Counted from the first letter of the stretch, positions 1 to 8,033 are shown. The stretch: 20,904 nt of DNA from Parvibaculum sp040882025 (GCF_040882025.1 NZ_JBBECC010000135.1:1-20904); one strand, 5' to 3'. A program made the numbers and translations. The notes: generated from the letters alone by a model not told the origin.

Positions 1-12
1 TTTTCTTTGACC

Positions 13-1434
13 TCAACCGTAGAGTCCTCCTTCGGAATCTGTGCCGTTCGTACTCCCAGGGAAGAAACTCGCGCCACCGCCACCGGTTTGGATGTATGAA
101 TTCCGGAATGACTGATAACGCATTCCTGTAGCGCTACCTGAAAATGTTGCCGAATTGGCAACGATCAGACCAAGCAAATTACACTGGGCGAAAGCGGTGC
201 TGAAGGCCGGTGTTCCTGTCACCGTTACGGTCAAGGCCGCCGTGTATCTCACCTGAGCCTGGCGCGCCGCGACGATGTGACGGCTGGCGCCGCCGCTGAT
301 TGTGTAGCTGGCGGTGAAATTGACGTTGGCACCGTCTTCCGCGAGCACATGCACGCCGGTCGCCGCGCCGAACTCCACCGCGCCGAAGGTGACGAGGGCG
401 GTCGTCGATACGTTGAAGCAATTGCCGGCTGCGTTGACCGGCTTGATGCCGTCGACGTGGAGAACGGCGCCGGCGGCGATCGAGACAGCGCCGTCGATGA
501 CGACATTTCCGGGGGCGGCCGGGTCGCCGCGTAGTGCGATCAGTCCGGCGCCGGTCTGGGGCGAAAGCATGTCGAAGCCGGCGTAAGTGCCGTCGGCGCA
601 CTGGATCGTGACATTCCGGCCGCCGAGATCGAGCGCGCCCGTCACGACATCGATTGCGTGCTGGAGCGTCAGGAAAGCGCCGCCGGGCGTGTCCGCCAAT
701 CCGTCATTGCCGTCGGCGCCGTCGCCACGGATGTAGTAGGTGCGGTCGGCGACAAGCCGCTCGCGATAATCCGAGCCGGCGGGAAAGCTCACGCGGCCCG
801 TTGCGCGATCGACGACAATCGCGTCCGCCCAGACCGATCCGTCCGCGCTGACCCTGACGGCGAGATCGTCGGTTCCGGCCAGACCGATCCCGGCGCGCCC
901 GGAATTGCCGTTCTGAAACAGCAGGGCGGCCGTGTTCGCGATATTCGCCTTGTTGATCAGTATCCGCATGTCGCCGGTGCCCGGTGTCTGGTCGTCGTGA
1001 GAAAAGAGCGCGGCGTCGGACTTGACGGCAAGGCGGTTCGTTTCGTCGGCCTCGGTGTTGATACCGAAGCTGTCGGCCTGTGTGGCGGCGGCCGTGAAAT
1101 CCACCCAGCCGGCCGCCGCGAAGACCAGCAGTCTTTCCTCGTCCTCGACCCAGGCGCGCCAGCCCTTGTTCGGCGTGAAGAAAACCCATGCGCCGTCGAG
1201 CCAGGCGGCGATCTCGCCTTCGCGTCCCGTCCACGCACCGGACGCGCCGCCGGCGACAATGTGGCGCTCGCCGGGCGCCGGGGCGGGCGGCGGCGATGCG
1301 AGATCGCGTGCCTTCACCGCAAGCTGGATCAGCGCATCAAGCATCCGCAGCGCTTCGTTATGCGTGACATGTTTCTGCGCCTGGTTCGGCATGATGCAGG
1401 GCAGACCGAGAAGTTCTGTCGTTTCGGAAGACAT
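13..1434 (-). CDS. DUF2793 / pectin-lyase-like tail-spike protein
   Basis: Likely a phage-tail-like fibre or spike protein; no enzymatic activity is assigned. Residues about 8-115 match the DUF2793 pattern seen in prophage and gene-transfer-agent-like tail regions: LPCIMPNQAQKHVTHNEALR near residues 11-30, then GEIAAWLDGAWVFFTP. The C-terminal half (about 233-473) begins YYIRGDGADGNDGLADTPGG, continues as Gly/Ala-rich beta-strand repeats typical of a right-handed beta helix, and ends in a Gly/Ser-rich tail. I chose the ATG at 1434 (473 residues) because AAAGGGAA lies just upstream. An in-frame ATG at 1467 would add 11 unremarkable residues. No other tail, capsid or integrase gene is visible, although the window ends right after its stop, so a phage cluster could lie to the left. 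It is divergent from the glycan genes. The domain call is from recognition; receptor binding is inference. Confidence 0.8.
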   Translation of the reverse strand: MSSETTELLGLPCIMPNQAQKHVTHNEALRMLDALIQLAVKARDLASPPPAPAPGERHIVAGGASGAWTGREGEIAAWLDGAWVFFTPNKGWRAWVEDEERLLVFAAAGWVDFTAAATQADSFGINTEADETNRLAVKSDAALFSHDDQTPGTGDMRILINKANIANTAALLFQNGNSGRAGIGLAGTDDLAVRVSADGSVWADAIVVDRATGRVSFPAGSDYRERLVADRTYYIRGDGADGNDGLADTPGGAFLTLQHAIDVVTGALDLGGRNVTIQCADGTYAGFDMLSPQTGAGLIALRGDPAAPGNVVIDGAVSIAAGAVLHVDGIKPVNAAGNCFNVSTTALVTFGAVEFGAATGVHVLAEDGANVNFTASYTISGGASRHIVAARQAQVRYTAALTVTVTGTPAFSTAFAQCNLLGLIVANSATFSGSATGMRYQSFRNSYIQTGGGGASFFPGSTNGTDSEGGLYG

Positions 1435-1591
1435 GGCGTTCCCTTTCGCTGTGCCGGATGAAGGCATCGTAGGGCGGGGTCTGCGCGCGGGGATAAGTTC
1501 ATGGGACGCCCTTGTTGCGCCTTGTCCGACAATGTCTTATCGAACCCTTATGGCGTCGTTTCGGCCCATGAGGCCGCGCTTGCGGGGAGCA

Positions 1592-3565
1592 ATGAGAGTG
1601 GGGAGCGGCCTAAAGCGCCTTTCCGTCATGCGGACCGTCCGATCGGGGATGGTTCTGCATGCAAGCGTCTGCAGCGCCGCGCCGCGGGAAGACGGGCGCT
1701 CATCCCTTCGCCTGACGCTTGCGGATGCGGCGCCGCTGCCGGCGGGGCGTTATTTGCTGCGCGCCTCGATGCCGTTGCCGGACGCGGCGGCGCTGACCAT
1801 CGAGATTGCGGCCGAGGGCGGAGAGACCGCGCGCGGCGACGTCGATGTCGCGCGCTCCGCGGCCGGCATCGAGGGCGCGCCGCGCGCGGCGACGCCCTAT
1901 GTGCCGATCGTCCTGACGCAAGACGCGGCCGCGCTCGTCATTACCGCCGACGGGCCCGCCGATATGCTTGCGAGGCTGGACTGGCGGCTGCAGCACAGGG
2001 GCTATGCCAGGTTCTATGCCGGGCTGACATTGCGGTTTGTCTTGCGCCTTCTTGCCGGAAGAGAGAGCTACCCGATGTTTCGGGAGGCGATCCGCCGGAA
2101 CGGCATAAGAGGCGTCGGCGCGGCGGCGCGGGGAGACTGGGGCGCGGCGCTGGCCCTGCCGGTGCGTCGATCCGGCTTCACCAAAGGCACCCTCGACTAT
2201 CCGGAGCGGGTGGGCGCGGCGGTGCGGCCGCCGGTCCTTGTCCCGTCCTTGCAGCTTATTGCCGATTTCTCTCGCGGCGGATCGGTTCCCGAAATCGATG
2301 CCGCGCTTCTGACGCAGGCGCGCCTTGCCGGCTTCTCGGGTCTTTGCCTGCCTTGCGGCTGGGACGGCGCGCGGCTTTCGTTGCCCGGGCCCGTCGAACG
2401 CTTTCTCGCCGATGCGGCGCGCGACTTCCCCTTTGTCCTGCGCCGGGTCGACGGGGAAGGCGAGCCGGCCTTCATCGCGGCGATCGCGCCTTATCTCGAC
2501 GATTCGAGATCGCTCCCTGTCGGGACGGATGCCGGCGCCCTGTCGACAGGCGCCGGGGGCGAGGCGGACAAAGGTGGGATGGACGGGGCCGCGCGGCTTC
2601 CCGACACGCCGCCGGTACTTTTCGGCCGCGCCGTCCATGCGGCGCTCGGCGCGGCGCTCCGCGAGGCGGAAGGCCGCGCGGCGCCAGCACTCGTTTTCAT
2701 CGATCTTGTGCGGCGAGACGAGGACGGCCCCACGCTCGCGGAAGACCGCCGTTACGGCTATGCCTGGGTCGAGGCTTTGCGCGTCGCGCAGGCGCGCCAC
2801 GCGGCGGCGGCGCCGAGGCCGCGGCGTCCGCTCCGCGCCGCGCTCGCGGTTCACGCCTTCTATCCCGATGTCTTCGCGGAAATTCTCGAAGCGATGCGCG
2901 ACGTGCCGCCGGAGCACAAGCTCTTCGTCACCACCACCGCGGAGCGCCGCACCGAGATCGAAAGGCTGTTGGCGGCGGCGGGACGCGACCACATATTGCG
3001 CGTCTTCGACAATCGCGGCCGCGACATTCTTCCTTTCCTCAATATCTATGACGAGATCTGCGCCGAAGGGTTCGATCTCGTCGCGAAGGTTCACACCAAA
3101 AGATCCGTGCATCGCAAGGACGGCGAGGACTGGCGGCGCCGGCTGGTCGAACCGATTGCCGGGCGCGACGGCTTCGGGCGCATTCTCGCCGCCTTCGAAA
3201 AGGACGCCTCTCTTGGCATGACGGGCCCCGATCGGCATCTCGCCGGGCTGCACGACAATGTCGTCGCCAACGAGGCGCGGGTTTTCGGGCTGGCGCAACG
3301 GCTCGGCCTGAGCGCCCGCGATGTAACGCGGGGCCGCTTCTTCGCGGGCTCGATGTTCGTCGCGCGCCTTCCGGCGCTCGAACCGCTGATGAGCCTTGCG
3401 ATCGGCGCCGACGATTTCGAGCCGGAAGAGGGACAGCTCGACGGCACGCTCGCCCATGTGATCGAACGCGGCTTCGCGCTCAGCGCTATTTCCTGCGGGA
3501 TGCGTGTCGCGGGCGTTGAGGACGTGCTGCGGCGGGACTCGGTCCTGTGGACTATGTCGGGCTAA
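1592..3565 (+). CDS. RgpF-like (rhamnan synthesis protein F family) glycan biosynthesis protein
   Basis: Probable glycosyltransferase-type protein for cell-surface polysaccharide. The C-terminal 240 residues (from about residue 415) show the RgpF family pattern: HAFYPDVFAEILEAMRDVPP, then a TTT strand end, RVFDNRGRDILPFLN, a VAKVHTKRS-HRKDG-WRR motif, LGMTGPDRH, and FFAGSMFVARLPAL near the end. The N-terminal 400 residues are Ala/Arg-rich and have no domain I recognise. They include RFYAGLTLRFVLRLLAGRE (about 130-150) and REAIRRNGIRG. The start is uncertain. ATG 1592 has GGGGAG three bases upstream; in-frame ATGs at 1532, 1550, 1568, 1628 and 1649 are alternatives. The open frame continues far upstream only because it is antisense to the tail-spike gene. 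It is followed after about 115 nt by a putative sugar O-methyltransferase on the same strand, which supports a role in modified surface glycan. Acceptor and sugar are unknown. Confidence 0.75.
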   Translation: MRVGSGLKRLSVMRTVRSGMVLHASVCSAAPREDGRSSLRLTLADAAPLPAGRYLLRASMPLPDAAALTIEIAAEGGETARGDVDVARSAAGIEGAPRAATPYVPIVLTQDAAALVITADGPADMLARLDWRLQHRGYARFYAGLTLRFVLRLLAGRESYPMFREAIRRNGIRGVGAAARGDWGAALALPVRRSGFTKGTLDYPERVGAAVRPPVLVPSLQLIADFSRGGSVPEIDAALLTQARLAGFSGLCLPCGWDGARLSLPGPVERFLADAARDFPFVLRRVDGEGEPAFIAAIAPYLDDSRSLPVGTDAGALSTGAGGEADKGGMDGAARLPDTPPVLFGRAVHAALGAALREAEGRAAPALVFIDLVRRDEDGPTLAEDRRYGYAWVEALRVAQARHAAAAPRPRRPLRAALAVHAFYPDVFAEILEAMRDVPPEHKLFVTTTAERRTEIERLLAAAGRDHILRVFDNRGRDILPFLNIYDEICAEGFDLVAKVHTKRSVHRKDGEDWRRRLVEPIAGRDGFGRILAAFEKDASLGMTGPDRHLAGLHDNVVANEARVFGLAQRLGLSARDVTRGRFFAGSMFVARLPALEPLMSLAIGADDFEPEEGQLDGTLAHVIERGFALSAISCGMRVAGVEDVLRRDSVLWTMSG

Positions 3566-3618
3566 GGCCGTATGCCAGGCGATGCTCTGCGCCGCCGCTT
3601 TGAGATAAGGTTCGACAT

Positions 3619-3675
3619 ATGAACGAGATTGAACGAGATTCGCGCCGGCGCCCTGCATTCCAGAATATCGGGTAA
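3619..3675 (+). CDS. Possible 18-residue leader ORF before the methyltransferase gene
   Basis: A short ATG...TAA frame of 18 codons lies between the RgpF-like gene and the sugar methyltransferase gene. It has its own Shine-Dalgarno-like AAGG at 3607-3610, 8 nt from the ATG, which is better than anything ahead of the methyltransferase ATG. Its stop ends 6 nt before that ATG, close enough for translational coupling. The frame contains an exact tandem duplication of GAACGAGATT (3621-3640). Whether it is translated cannot be told from sequence alone, and short frames like this also arise by chance. Confidence 0.25.
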   Translation: MNEIERDSRRRPAFQNIG

Positions 3676-3681
3676 TGAAGC

Positions 3682-4749
3682 ATGAGAAAATCGTCAGCCT
3701 ATGCACTTCTTCATCGAATGCTCGATGACGTCAAGACAGCGCCGGCGCTCTACCGCCCGACTCATTTTTGGGAACAGGGGCTGGTGCGGCTGGCGGCCGA
3801 CATCGAAGCGACCGGCATCGAGAATTTCCGGCGCGCGGATGCGTGCCTCTCCTATTTCGTTCCGACCTACGGGTTTCCCGGTTTCGGCGTGTGTCCGGAT
3901 GCTTATGAGGGCACGTTCGCGGCGCTTGCGGCGGCGGGGCATGGCGATGCAAAGACACGCATGCGGCTGCAGCGCGCCTTGTCCGGGGAAGAGCAGGCGC
4001 ACGCCGATTACCGGGTTCATCTCGCTTCGTCCGGCGGCGGGCAGCCCCATATCGACCGTGTCTCGGAGAGCCGGGCCGGAAATCCGATCGAGCATTTCGA
4101 GTTCGACGGGCGACGATTCAGCCGGTCGCTGTTGAACTATCTGCTCGGCCTCGGATTTCTGAAGCAGAGCCTTCCGGGCGCGCATATCGGCGTCGTAATG
4201 GAAATCGGCGGCGGATTCGGGTCGCTCGGCGAGGCGCTTCTTGCCGATCCCGAGAACGATCTGCTCTACATCGATGTCGACATACCACCGACAGCCTTTG
4301 CAGCGACCTGGTATCTGCAGCAGGTTCTCGGCAGCGAGAATGTGGGTACGTACGAGGATCTGCAGGATCTCGAGGAAATCGAGATCGCGGATTTGCGGCG
4401 ACGATACAAGGCCGTGGTGCTTTGTCCCTGGCAGCTCGAGCGTCTTCGCGGCAAGATCGATCTCTTTGTCAATTTCATTTCCTTTCAGGAGATGGAGCCG
4501 CCGGTCGTCGAGAATTACTGCCGGCATGTCGCGCGGCTCGGCGCCGATGCCGCGCTTCTGCGCAATCTGCGTGAGGGGAAACAGAAGCGGACGGCGACCA
4601 ACGATGTCGGCGTTGTCGAACCGATTCCGGGCGACCGCTACGACCGGTTTTTCCCCGACTACCGGATCGCCGCCGTCAATACGGAACCCTACGGCTACAA
4701 GACCGTCGATGGATTTCATTCCGAATTGCGGCTTTATACGCGCCGGTGA
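3682..4749 (+). CDS. Putative sugar O-methyltransferase
   Basis: Probable S-adenosylmethionine-dependent methyltransferase acting on a sugar or glycan, 355 residues. The central segment has a clear nucleotide-binding glycine motif, VVMEIGGGFGSLGEALL (about residues 172-188), followed by an acidic strand end, LLYIDVDIPP. Downstream are CPWQLERLRGKIDLFVNFISF and EPIPGDRYDRFFPDYRIAAV, and a C-terminal HSELRLYTRR. The overall pattern matches the family usually annotated as putative sugar O-methyltransferase, whose members sit in polysaccharide loci. The N-terminal 150 residues (PTHFWEQGLVRLAADIEATG onward) fit the same family. The ATG at 3682 is the first usable start; its ribosome site is weak and an 18-codon frame ends just upstream. 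It lies downstream of the RgpF-like gene and probably works on the same glycan. The sugar and hydroxyl position are unknown. Confidence 0.72.
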   Translation: MRKSSAYALLHRMLDDVKTAPALYRPTHFWEQGLVRLAADIEATGIENFRRADACLSYFVPTYGFPGFGVCPDAYEGTFAALAAAGHGDAKTRMRLQRALSGEEQAHADYRVHLASSGGGQPHIDRVSESRAGNPIEHFEFDGRRFSRSLLNYLLGLGFLKQSLPGAHIGVVMEIGGGFGSLGEALLADPENDLLYIDVDIPPTAFAATWYLQQVLGSENVGTYEDLQDLEEIEIADLRRRYKAVVLCPWQLERLRGKIDLFVNFISFQEMEPPVVENYCRHVARLGADAALLRNLREGKQKRTATNDVGVVEPIPGDRYDRFFPDYRIAAVNTEPYGYKTVDGFHSELRLYTRR

Positions 4750-4833
4750 TGAGCCCTCGCTGGAGGCTTCCATCGCCCTGCAAATCCATTATGGTGGCGG
4801 CGATTCTCGATTTGTCCGGAGTTTGAACCGCCG

Positions 4834-5451
4834 ATGTCTGCCGCAGAAACGGATTTTGCCGAGGCCACGAGAGGCGTCGTCGCCATGGCGCGGTTTGCCG
4901 GCGCGCGCGGCTGGGTGCCGGCAACGAGCGGCAATTTCTCTGTGCGGATCAATGAGACGCGGGCCGCCGTGACGGCGACGGGCGGCGACAAGGCGGCGCT
5001 TGACGAAAATGGTGTGATCGAGGTCGAGATCGAAGGTGCCGCCCATCCGCGGGCCTCGGCCGAGGCGCCGCTGCATCTGGCGCGTTATGCGGCTGTGCCC
5101 GAGATCGGTGCCATCGCGCATATGCACAGCCTGGCGGCGACGGTGCTGTCGCGGCGCCATGCGGGCGTGGGCGCGCTGCGTCTCGAAGGTTGGGAACTGC
5201 TGAAGGCTTTCACCGGCGTGACGACGCATGAGACGGCGCTCGACATTCCGATCGTCGCCAACGACCAGGACACGGTTCGTCTCGCGGCGCTTGTCGAAGG
5301 GCGGCTGAAGGAAGGCGGGACGGCGCCGGGCTACCTTATCGCCGGTCACGGCCTATATGTCTGGGGTGCGAACGTCAAAGAGACGATCCGCCATATGGAA
5401 GCGTTCGATTTTCTGCTCACTGCCCAGCTTCACGAGGAGGGCGCAAGATGA
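4834..5451 (+). CDS. mtnB: Methylthioribulose-1-phosphate dehydratase
   Basis: Cytoplasmic zinc enzyme of the methionine salvage pathway. It dehydrates 5-methylthioribulose-1-phosphate to the diketo compound. The 205 residues match the aldolase class II fold: TSGNFSVRI at 31-39, TGGDKAALDENG at 49-60, SAEAPLH with catalytic-position Glu78, the metal pair His96/His98 in AHMHS, and a third His (about 172) in AGHGLYVWG. The GW-P-TSGN-S-R pattern and the neighbours separate MtnB from fuculose aldolase and AraD relatives. GGAG lies about 12 nt before the ATG, a long spacing. The stop overlaps the mtnD start in ATGA (5448-5451), so the two are translationally coupled. The isomerase and kinase or phosphorylase steps (mtnA, mtnK/mtnP) are not in this window. 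Confidence 0.93.
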   Translation: MSAAETDFAEATRGVVAMARFAGARGWVPATSGNFSVRINETRAAVTATGGDKAALDENGVIEVEIEGAAHPRASAEAPLHLARYAAVPEIGAIAHMHSLAATVLSRRHAGVGALRLEGWELLKAFTGVTTHETALDIPIVANDQDTVRLAALVEGRLKEGGTAPGYLIAGHGLYVWGANVKETIRHMEAFDFLLTAQLHEEGAR

Positions 5452-6002
5452 CACAGCTTACCGTCTATCCCGATACCGATCCCGAGAAGGTGCTGCTCGA
5501 TACAAGGGACGCCGCCGCGATCACAGCATCGCTTGCCGAAATCGGCGTTGCGTTCGAGCGCTGGGACGCGCCGCATGCGCTTGCCGACGATGCGGATCAG
5601 GCGATCGTTCTTGCCGCCTACAGTTCGCAGGTCGAGCGTCTGATGATTGAAGGCGGCTACAAGAGTGCCGATGTCGTGAGGGTGAAGCCCGACAATCCCG
5701 ACCGCGAGGCGCTGCGGCGGAAATTCCTGGCCGAACACACGCATGACGATGATGAGGTGCGGTTTTTCGTCGAGGGGGCGGGCGCGTTCTATCTGCGCAA
5801 GGGCGGGCGCGTCTATCGCGTCGTCTGCGAACGCAACGACCTGATTTCGGTTCCGGCCGGGACGACGCACTGGTTCGATACAGGACCACGTCCGCATTTC
5901 TGCGCCATCCGCATCTTTACCTCACCCGAGGGCTGGGTCGGTCATTTCACCGGCGACGACATCGCGACGCGTTTTCCAAAATTCGCTGGCGCGGCGGCGT
6001 GA
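5448..6002 (+). CDS. mtnD: Acireductone dioxygenase
   Basis: Cupin-fold metal dioxygenase of methionine salvage, 184 residues. With Fe(II) the family oxidises acireductone to the 2-keto acid precursor of methionine plus formate; with Ni(II) it follows an off-pathway route that releases carbon monoxide. All four expected metal ligands are visible: His97 and His99 in EHTHDDDEVRFFVEG, Glu103 in the same motif, and His141 in VPAGTTHWFD. Length is normal for a bacterial member. It sits between mtnB and mtnC and overlaps both, ATGA at the 5' end and GTGA at the 3' end, so the three are almost certainly one transcript with coupled translation. Biochemically MtnD acts after MtnC, so gene order differs from reaction order. 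Which metal it uses in the cell cannot be read from the sequence. Confidence 0.95.
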   Translation: MTQLTVYPDTDPEKVLLDTRDAAAITASLAEIGVAFERWDAPHALADDADQAIVLAAYSSQVERLMIEGGYKSADVVRVKPDNPDREALRRKFLAEHTHDDDEVRFFVEGAGAFYLRKGGRVYRVVCERNDLISVPAGTTHWFDTGPRPHFCAIRIFTSPEGWVGHFTGDDIATRFPKFAGAAA

Positions 6003-6709
6003 GCGAAATTCGCGCCGTCGTCACCGACATCGAAGGCACCACGACACCCATCGCCTTTGTGCATGAGGTGCTGTTTCCCTATGCGCGGGAGCGGCTGGCG
6101 GGTTTCGTTGCCGCGCATGGCGGCGAGACGGAAGTCGCTGCGGCACTTGCGGAAGCGCGCGAACTGGGCGGCATTCCCGATGCGTCAATGGATGAAACGG
6201 TGGCGCTGCTTCTCGCCTGGATCGACGAGGACCGGAAGGCCCCGCCGTTGAAATTCCTGCAGGGGCTGATATGGCGGCAGGGCTATGAAGACGGGGTGCT
6301 GAACGGCCCGGTTTATGACGACGCGGCGGCGGCGCTCACGCGCTGGCAGGCGCAGGGGCTGCGGCTCTTCGTCTATTCATCGGGTTCGGAGGAAGCGCAG
6401 CGGCTGATCTTCGGCTATTCCGACAAGGGCGACCTGACGCCGCTTTTCGACGGTTTTTTCGATACGCGGATCGGCGGCAAGCTCGACACGGCCTCCTATG
6501 AAGCCATTGCGCGGGCGGCGGAGATGCCGGCGGGTGAAGTGCTTTTTCTTTCCGATCATGCGGGCGAGATCGCGGCGGCGCGGGCGGCCGGGATGCAATG
6601 TGTGCAGATCGACCGCGCGCTTCCCGCCGATGTCTGGCGCGAGGACGCGACGGCGCCGGTCACCGGATCGTTTGACGCCGTCGAGGAACGGCTGCGGCCC
6701 GGAAAGTAG
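5999..6709 (+). CDS. mtnC: Enolase-phosphatase E1
   Basis: HAD-superfamily bifunctional enzyme of methionine salvage, 236 residues. It enolises and dephosphorylates 2,3-diketo-5-methylthiopentyl-1-phosphate to acireductone, the substrate of the adjacent MtnD. HAD motifs are in order: DIEGTTT with Asp10/Glu12, the VYSSGS serines around 127-128, Lys161 in IGGKLDTASY, and LFLSDHAGEI with Asp186. The start is a GTG at 5999 inside a GTGA overlap with the mtnD stop. An ATG start would lose the DIEGTTT catalytic motif, so GTG is secure. The gene ends the operon. An 11-bp perfect inverted repeat (6696-6706 with 6740-6750) spans its stop codon and the probable terminator beyond it. Confidence 0.95.
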   Translation: MSEIRAVVTDIEGTTTPIAFVHEVLFPYARERLAGFVAAHGGETEVAAALAEARELGGIPDASMDETVALLLAWIDEDRKAPPLKFLQGLIWRQGYEDGVLNGPVYDDAAAALTRWQAQGLRLFVYSSGSEEAQRLIFGYSDKGDLTPLFDGFFDTRIGGKLDTASYEAIARAAEMPAGEVLFLSDHAGEIAAARAAGMQCVQIDRALPADVWREDATAPVTGSFDAVEERLRPGK

Positions 6710-6713
6710 GAAG

Positions 6714-6743
6714 GGCCAGGCGACCGGTTTTCGCCGGGCCTTT
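6714..6743 (+). terminator. Probable terminator of mtnBDC, between convergent genes
   Basis: GGCCAGGCGA (6714-6723) pairs with TCGCCGGGCC (6731-6740) with one mismatch around a 7-nt loop, followed by TTT. It lies between the convergent ends of mtnC and the lipoprotein gene. A second, perfect 11-bp pair (GGCCCGGAAAG 6696-6706, CTTTCCGGGCC 6740-6750) competes for the same right arm, so two folds are possible. The T-run is short, hence moderate confidence. Confidence 0.4.
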
Positions 6744-6762
6744 CCGGGCCGGCCCGCAAGCG

Positions 6763-7002
6763 TTATCGCTTGCACTTTCCTTCGTCGCGGCAGCCCATAT
6801 AGCCGCCGGCGGCAGCGCCTATCACGCCGCCCACGACCGCTCCGGTGCCAACCGAACCGCCTGTAACTGCGCCTGCCGCCGCACCGACGCCCGCGCCGAT
6901 GGCGCCGCCCGTCAACGCACCTTTTTCGGTCTGATTGAGATCGGAGCAACCCGCCGTCAGCAGAAAGGCAGCCATCGCGAAGGCCGCCGCTGTTTTCACC
7001 AT
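6763..7002 (-). CDS. Small glycine-zipper lipoprotein
   Basis: Predicted membrane lipoprotein of 79 residues, function unknown. The N-terminus is a type II signal peptide: MVKTAAAFAMAAFLLTAGC, with lipobox LTAGC making the Cys the acylated residue. The mature part is dominated by repeated G-x-x-x-G steps (GGAIGAGVGAAAGAVTGG, then GAVVGGVIGAAAGGYMG), the glycine-zipper pattern of OmpA/Rick-17kDa-type small envelope proteins, and ends with two Cys in a basic tail (CRDEGKCKR). I chose ATG 7002 because GAGGGAG is 6 nt upstream. In-frame ATGs at 7008 and 7020 lack proper spacing. It is divergent from mtgA across about 160 nt. Such proteins are often stress-related, but nothing here proves a role. 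Confidence 0.8.
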   Translation of the reverse strand: MVKTAAAFAMAAFLLTAGCSDLNQTEKGALTGGAIGAGVGAAAGAVTGGSVGTGAVVGGVIGAAAGGYMGCRDEGKCKR

Positions 7003-7162
7003 TTTCATCTCCCTCAACATCGATTTGTTCAAAATTGCCACAAGATCCAGATTAGGATGCACAGGGCATGAAGGCCGAAGCGTGTCCCGATTGGGGCAAT
7101 TGAGGCTGGCGGCACACGCGCGGGCTTGTGCTGCCGGAGATCCTTGCAGATGATCGCGGACG

Positions 7163-7897
7163 ATGAGCGCTGAGATCAGACCTGAAGGCCCCGGCGGCGA
7201 CCGGCTGCGCGAGCGCGCGGCCGAGAGCGCGGGCATGCGCCGATCGTGGCGGGTGGGGCTGATCGCGGTGCAGGCGGTTCTGTTTCTCTTTTTTCTGCCG
7301 GCTTTCCTGATCCTTCTCTACGCGGTAGTGCCGCCGCCGGTGACGCCGCTGATGCTCATTCGCGCGCTGGAGGGGCACGGGATTTCGAAGGCGTGGGTGC
7401 CGCTCACGCGGATTTCGCCGCATCTGCAGCGCGCCGTGATTGCGGCGGAAGATGCCAAATTCTGCACACATGGCGGCTTCGACTGGGAGGCGGTCGACAC
7501 CGCGATCGAGCGGCGGCGGCGCGGCGGGCGCGTGCTCGGTGCCTCGACGATCAGTATGCAGACGGCCAAGAATCTCTTTCTGTGGCCGGCCCGAACCTAT
7601 TTCCGCAAGGGCGGCGAGGTCTACATAACCGTCTGGCTCGAAACGCTTTTAAGCAAGCGGCGTATCCTCGAACTCTATCTCAACGTCATCGAACTCGGCC
7701 CCGGCATTTACGGCGCGGAAGCGGCGGCGCGCCATTTTTTCGGCGTCGGCGCGGGCGACCTGTCGCCGGCACAGGCGGCGCAGCTGGCCTCGGTTTTGCC
7801 CTCGCCGCTCAACTGGCGGCCGGCGCCGGGGGGGCGCGCGGGCACAATCGAAGTGAGGGCGCGATCGGTCGAAATCGACAGCGACGGACCCTGCTGA
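7163..7897 (+). CDS. mtgA: Monofunctional biosynthetic peptidoglycan transglycosylase
   Basis: Inner-membrane GT51 glycosyltransferase that polymerises lipid II into glycan strands without a transpeptidase domain. The 244 residues show a basic cytoplasmic N-terminus, one membrane segment (about 31-55, VGLIAVQAVLFLFFLPAFLI), then the GT51 signatures: catalytic Glu96 in AAEDAKFCTHGGFDW, GASTISMQTAKNLFLW, RKGGEVYITVWLETLLSKRR and ILELYLNVIELGPGIYG. Length is typical of MtgA. The C-terminal 25 residues (after SPLNWRPAP) are short and unremarkable. ATG 7163 has no strong ribosome site, but starting later would remove the basic anchor before the membrane segment. It stands alone, divergent from the lipoprotein gene and convergent with the dehydrogenase small subunit. 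Confidence 0.93.
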   Translation: MSAEIRPEGPGGDRLRERAAESAGMRRSWRVGLIAVQAVLFLFFLPAFLILLYAVVPPPVTPLMLIRALEGHGISKAWVPLTRISPHLQRAVIAAEDAKFCTHGGFDWEAVDTAIERRRRGGRVLGASTISMQTAKNLFLWPARTYFRKGGEVYITVWLETLLSKRRILELYLNVIELGPGIYGAEAAARHFFGVGAGDLSPAQAAQLASVLPSPLNWRPAPGGRAGTIEVRARSVEIDSDGPC

Positions 7898-7906
7898 CCC
7901 CCCCCT

Positions 7907-7935
7907 CTGTCATCAAACTGTCAAAAAACTGTCAT
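7907..7935 (+). promoter_or_regulatory. Triple Pho-box half-site array
   Basis: Three direct repeats, CTGTCAT (7907-7913), CTGTCAA (7918-7924) and CTGTCAT (7929-7935), have starts exactly 11 nt apart and A-rich 4-nt spacers (CAAA, AAAA). This is the classic PhoB-binding layout of CTGTCAT repeats at 11-bp spacing, with one extra half-site. The orientation points rightward. ATTTAT at 7953-7958 is a possible -10. The array lies 3' of both flanking genes, so its target is unclear. PhoB binding is inferred from the consensus only. Confidence 0.55.
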
Positions 7936-7966
7936 AAAAGCGCGGCGGCACGATTTATCCCGCCGC
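7934..7966 (-). terminator. Possible terminator of the GMC dehydrogenase operon
   Basis: Read on the minus strand, GCGGCGG (7966-7960) pairs with CCGCCGC (7948-7942) across an 11-nt loop and is followed by GCTTTTATG. It lies about 70 nt after the stop of the leftward small-subunit gene. The T-run is short and overlaps the last Pho half-site, so termination and regulation may share these bases. Confidence 0.35.
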
Positions 7967-8033
7967 TTATCCCCGCCCGGCGGAACACTTCTCCCCGGGA
8001 TATCCATGACTTGTCCCCGCGTGCGGGAAGAAA

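Noticed and set aside
1700..3706. Long leftward open frame antisense to the RgpF-like gene
   Set aside because: The product is Arg/Ala-rich with no recognisable domain; it is a by-product of high-GC codon use in the sense gene, which has clear RgpF motifs.
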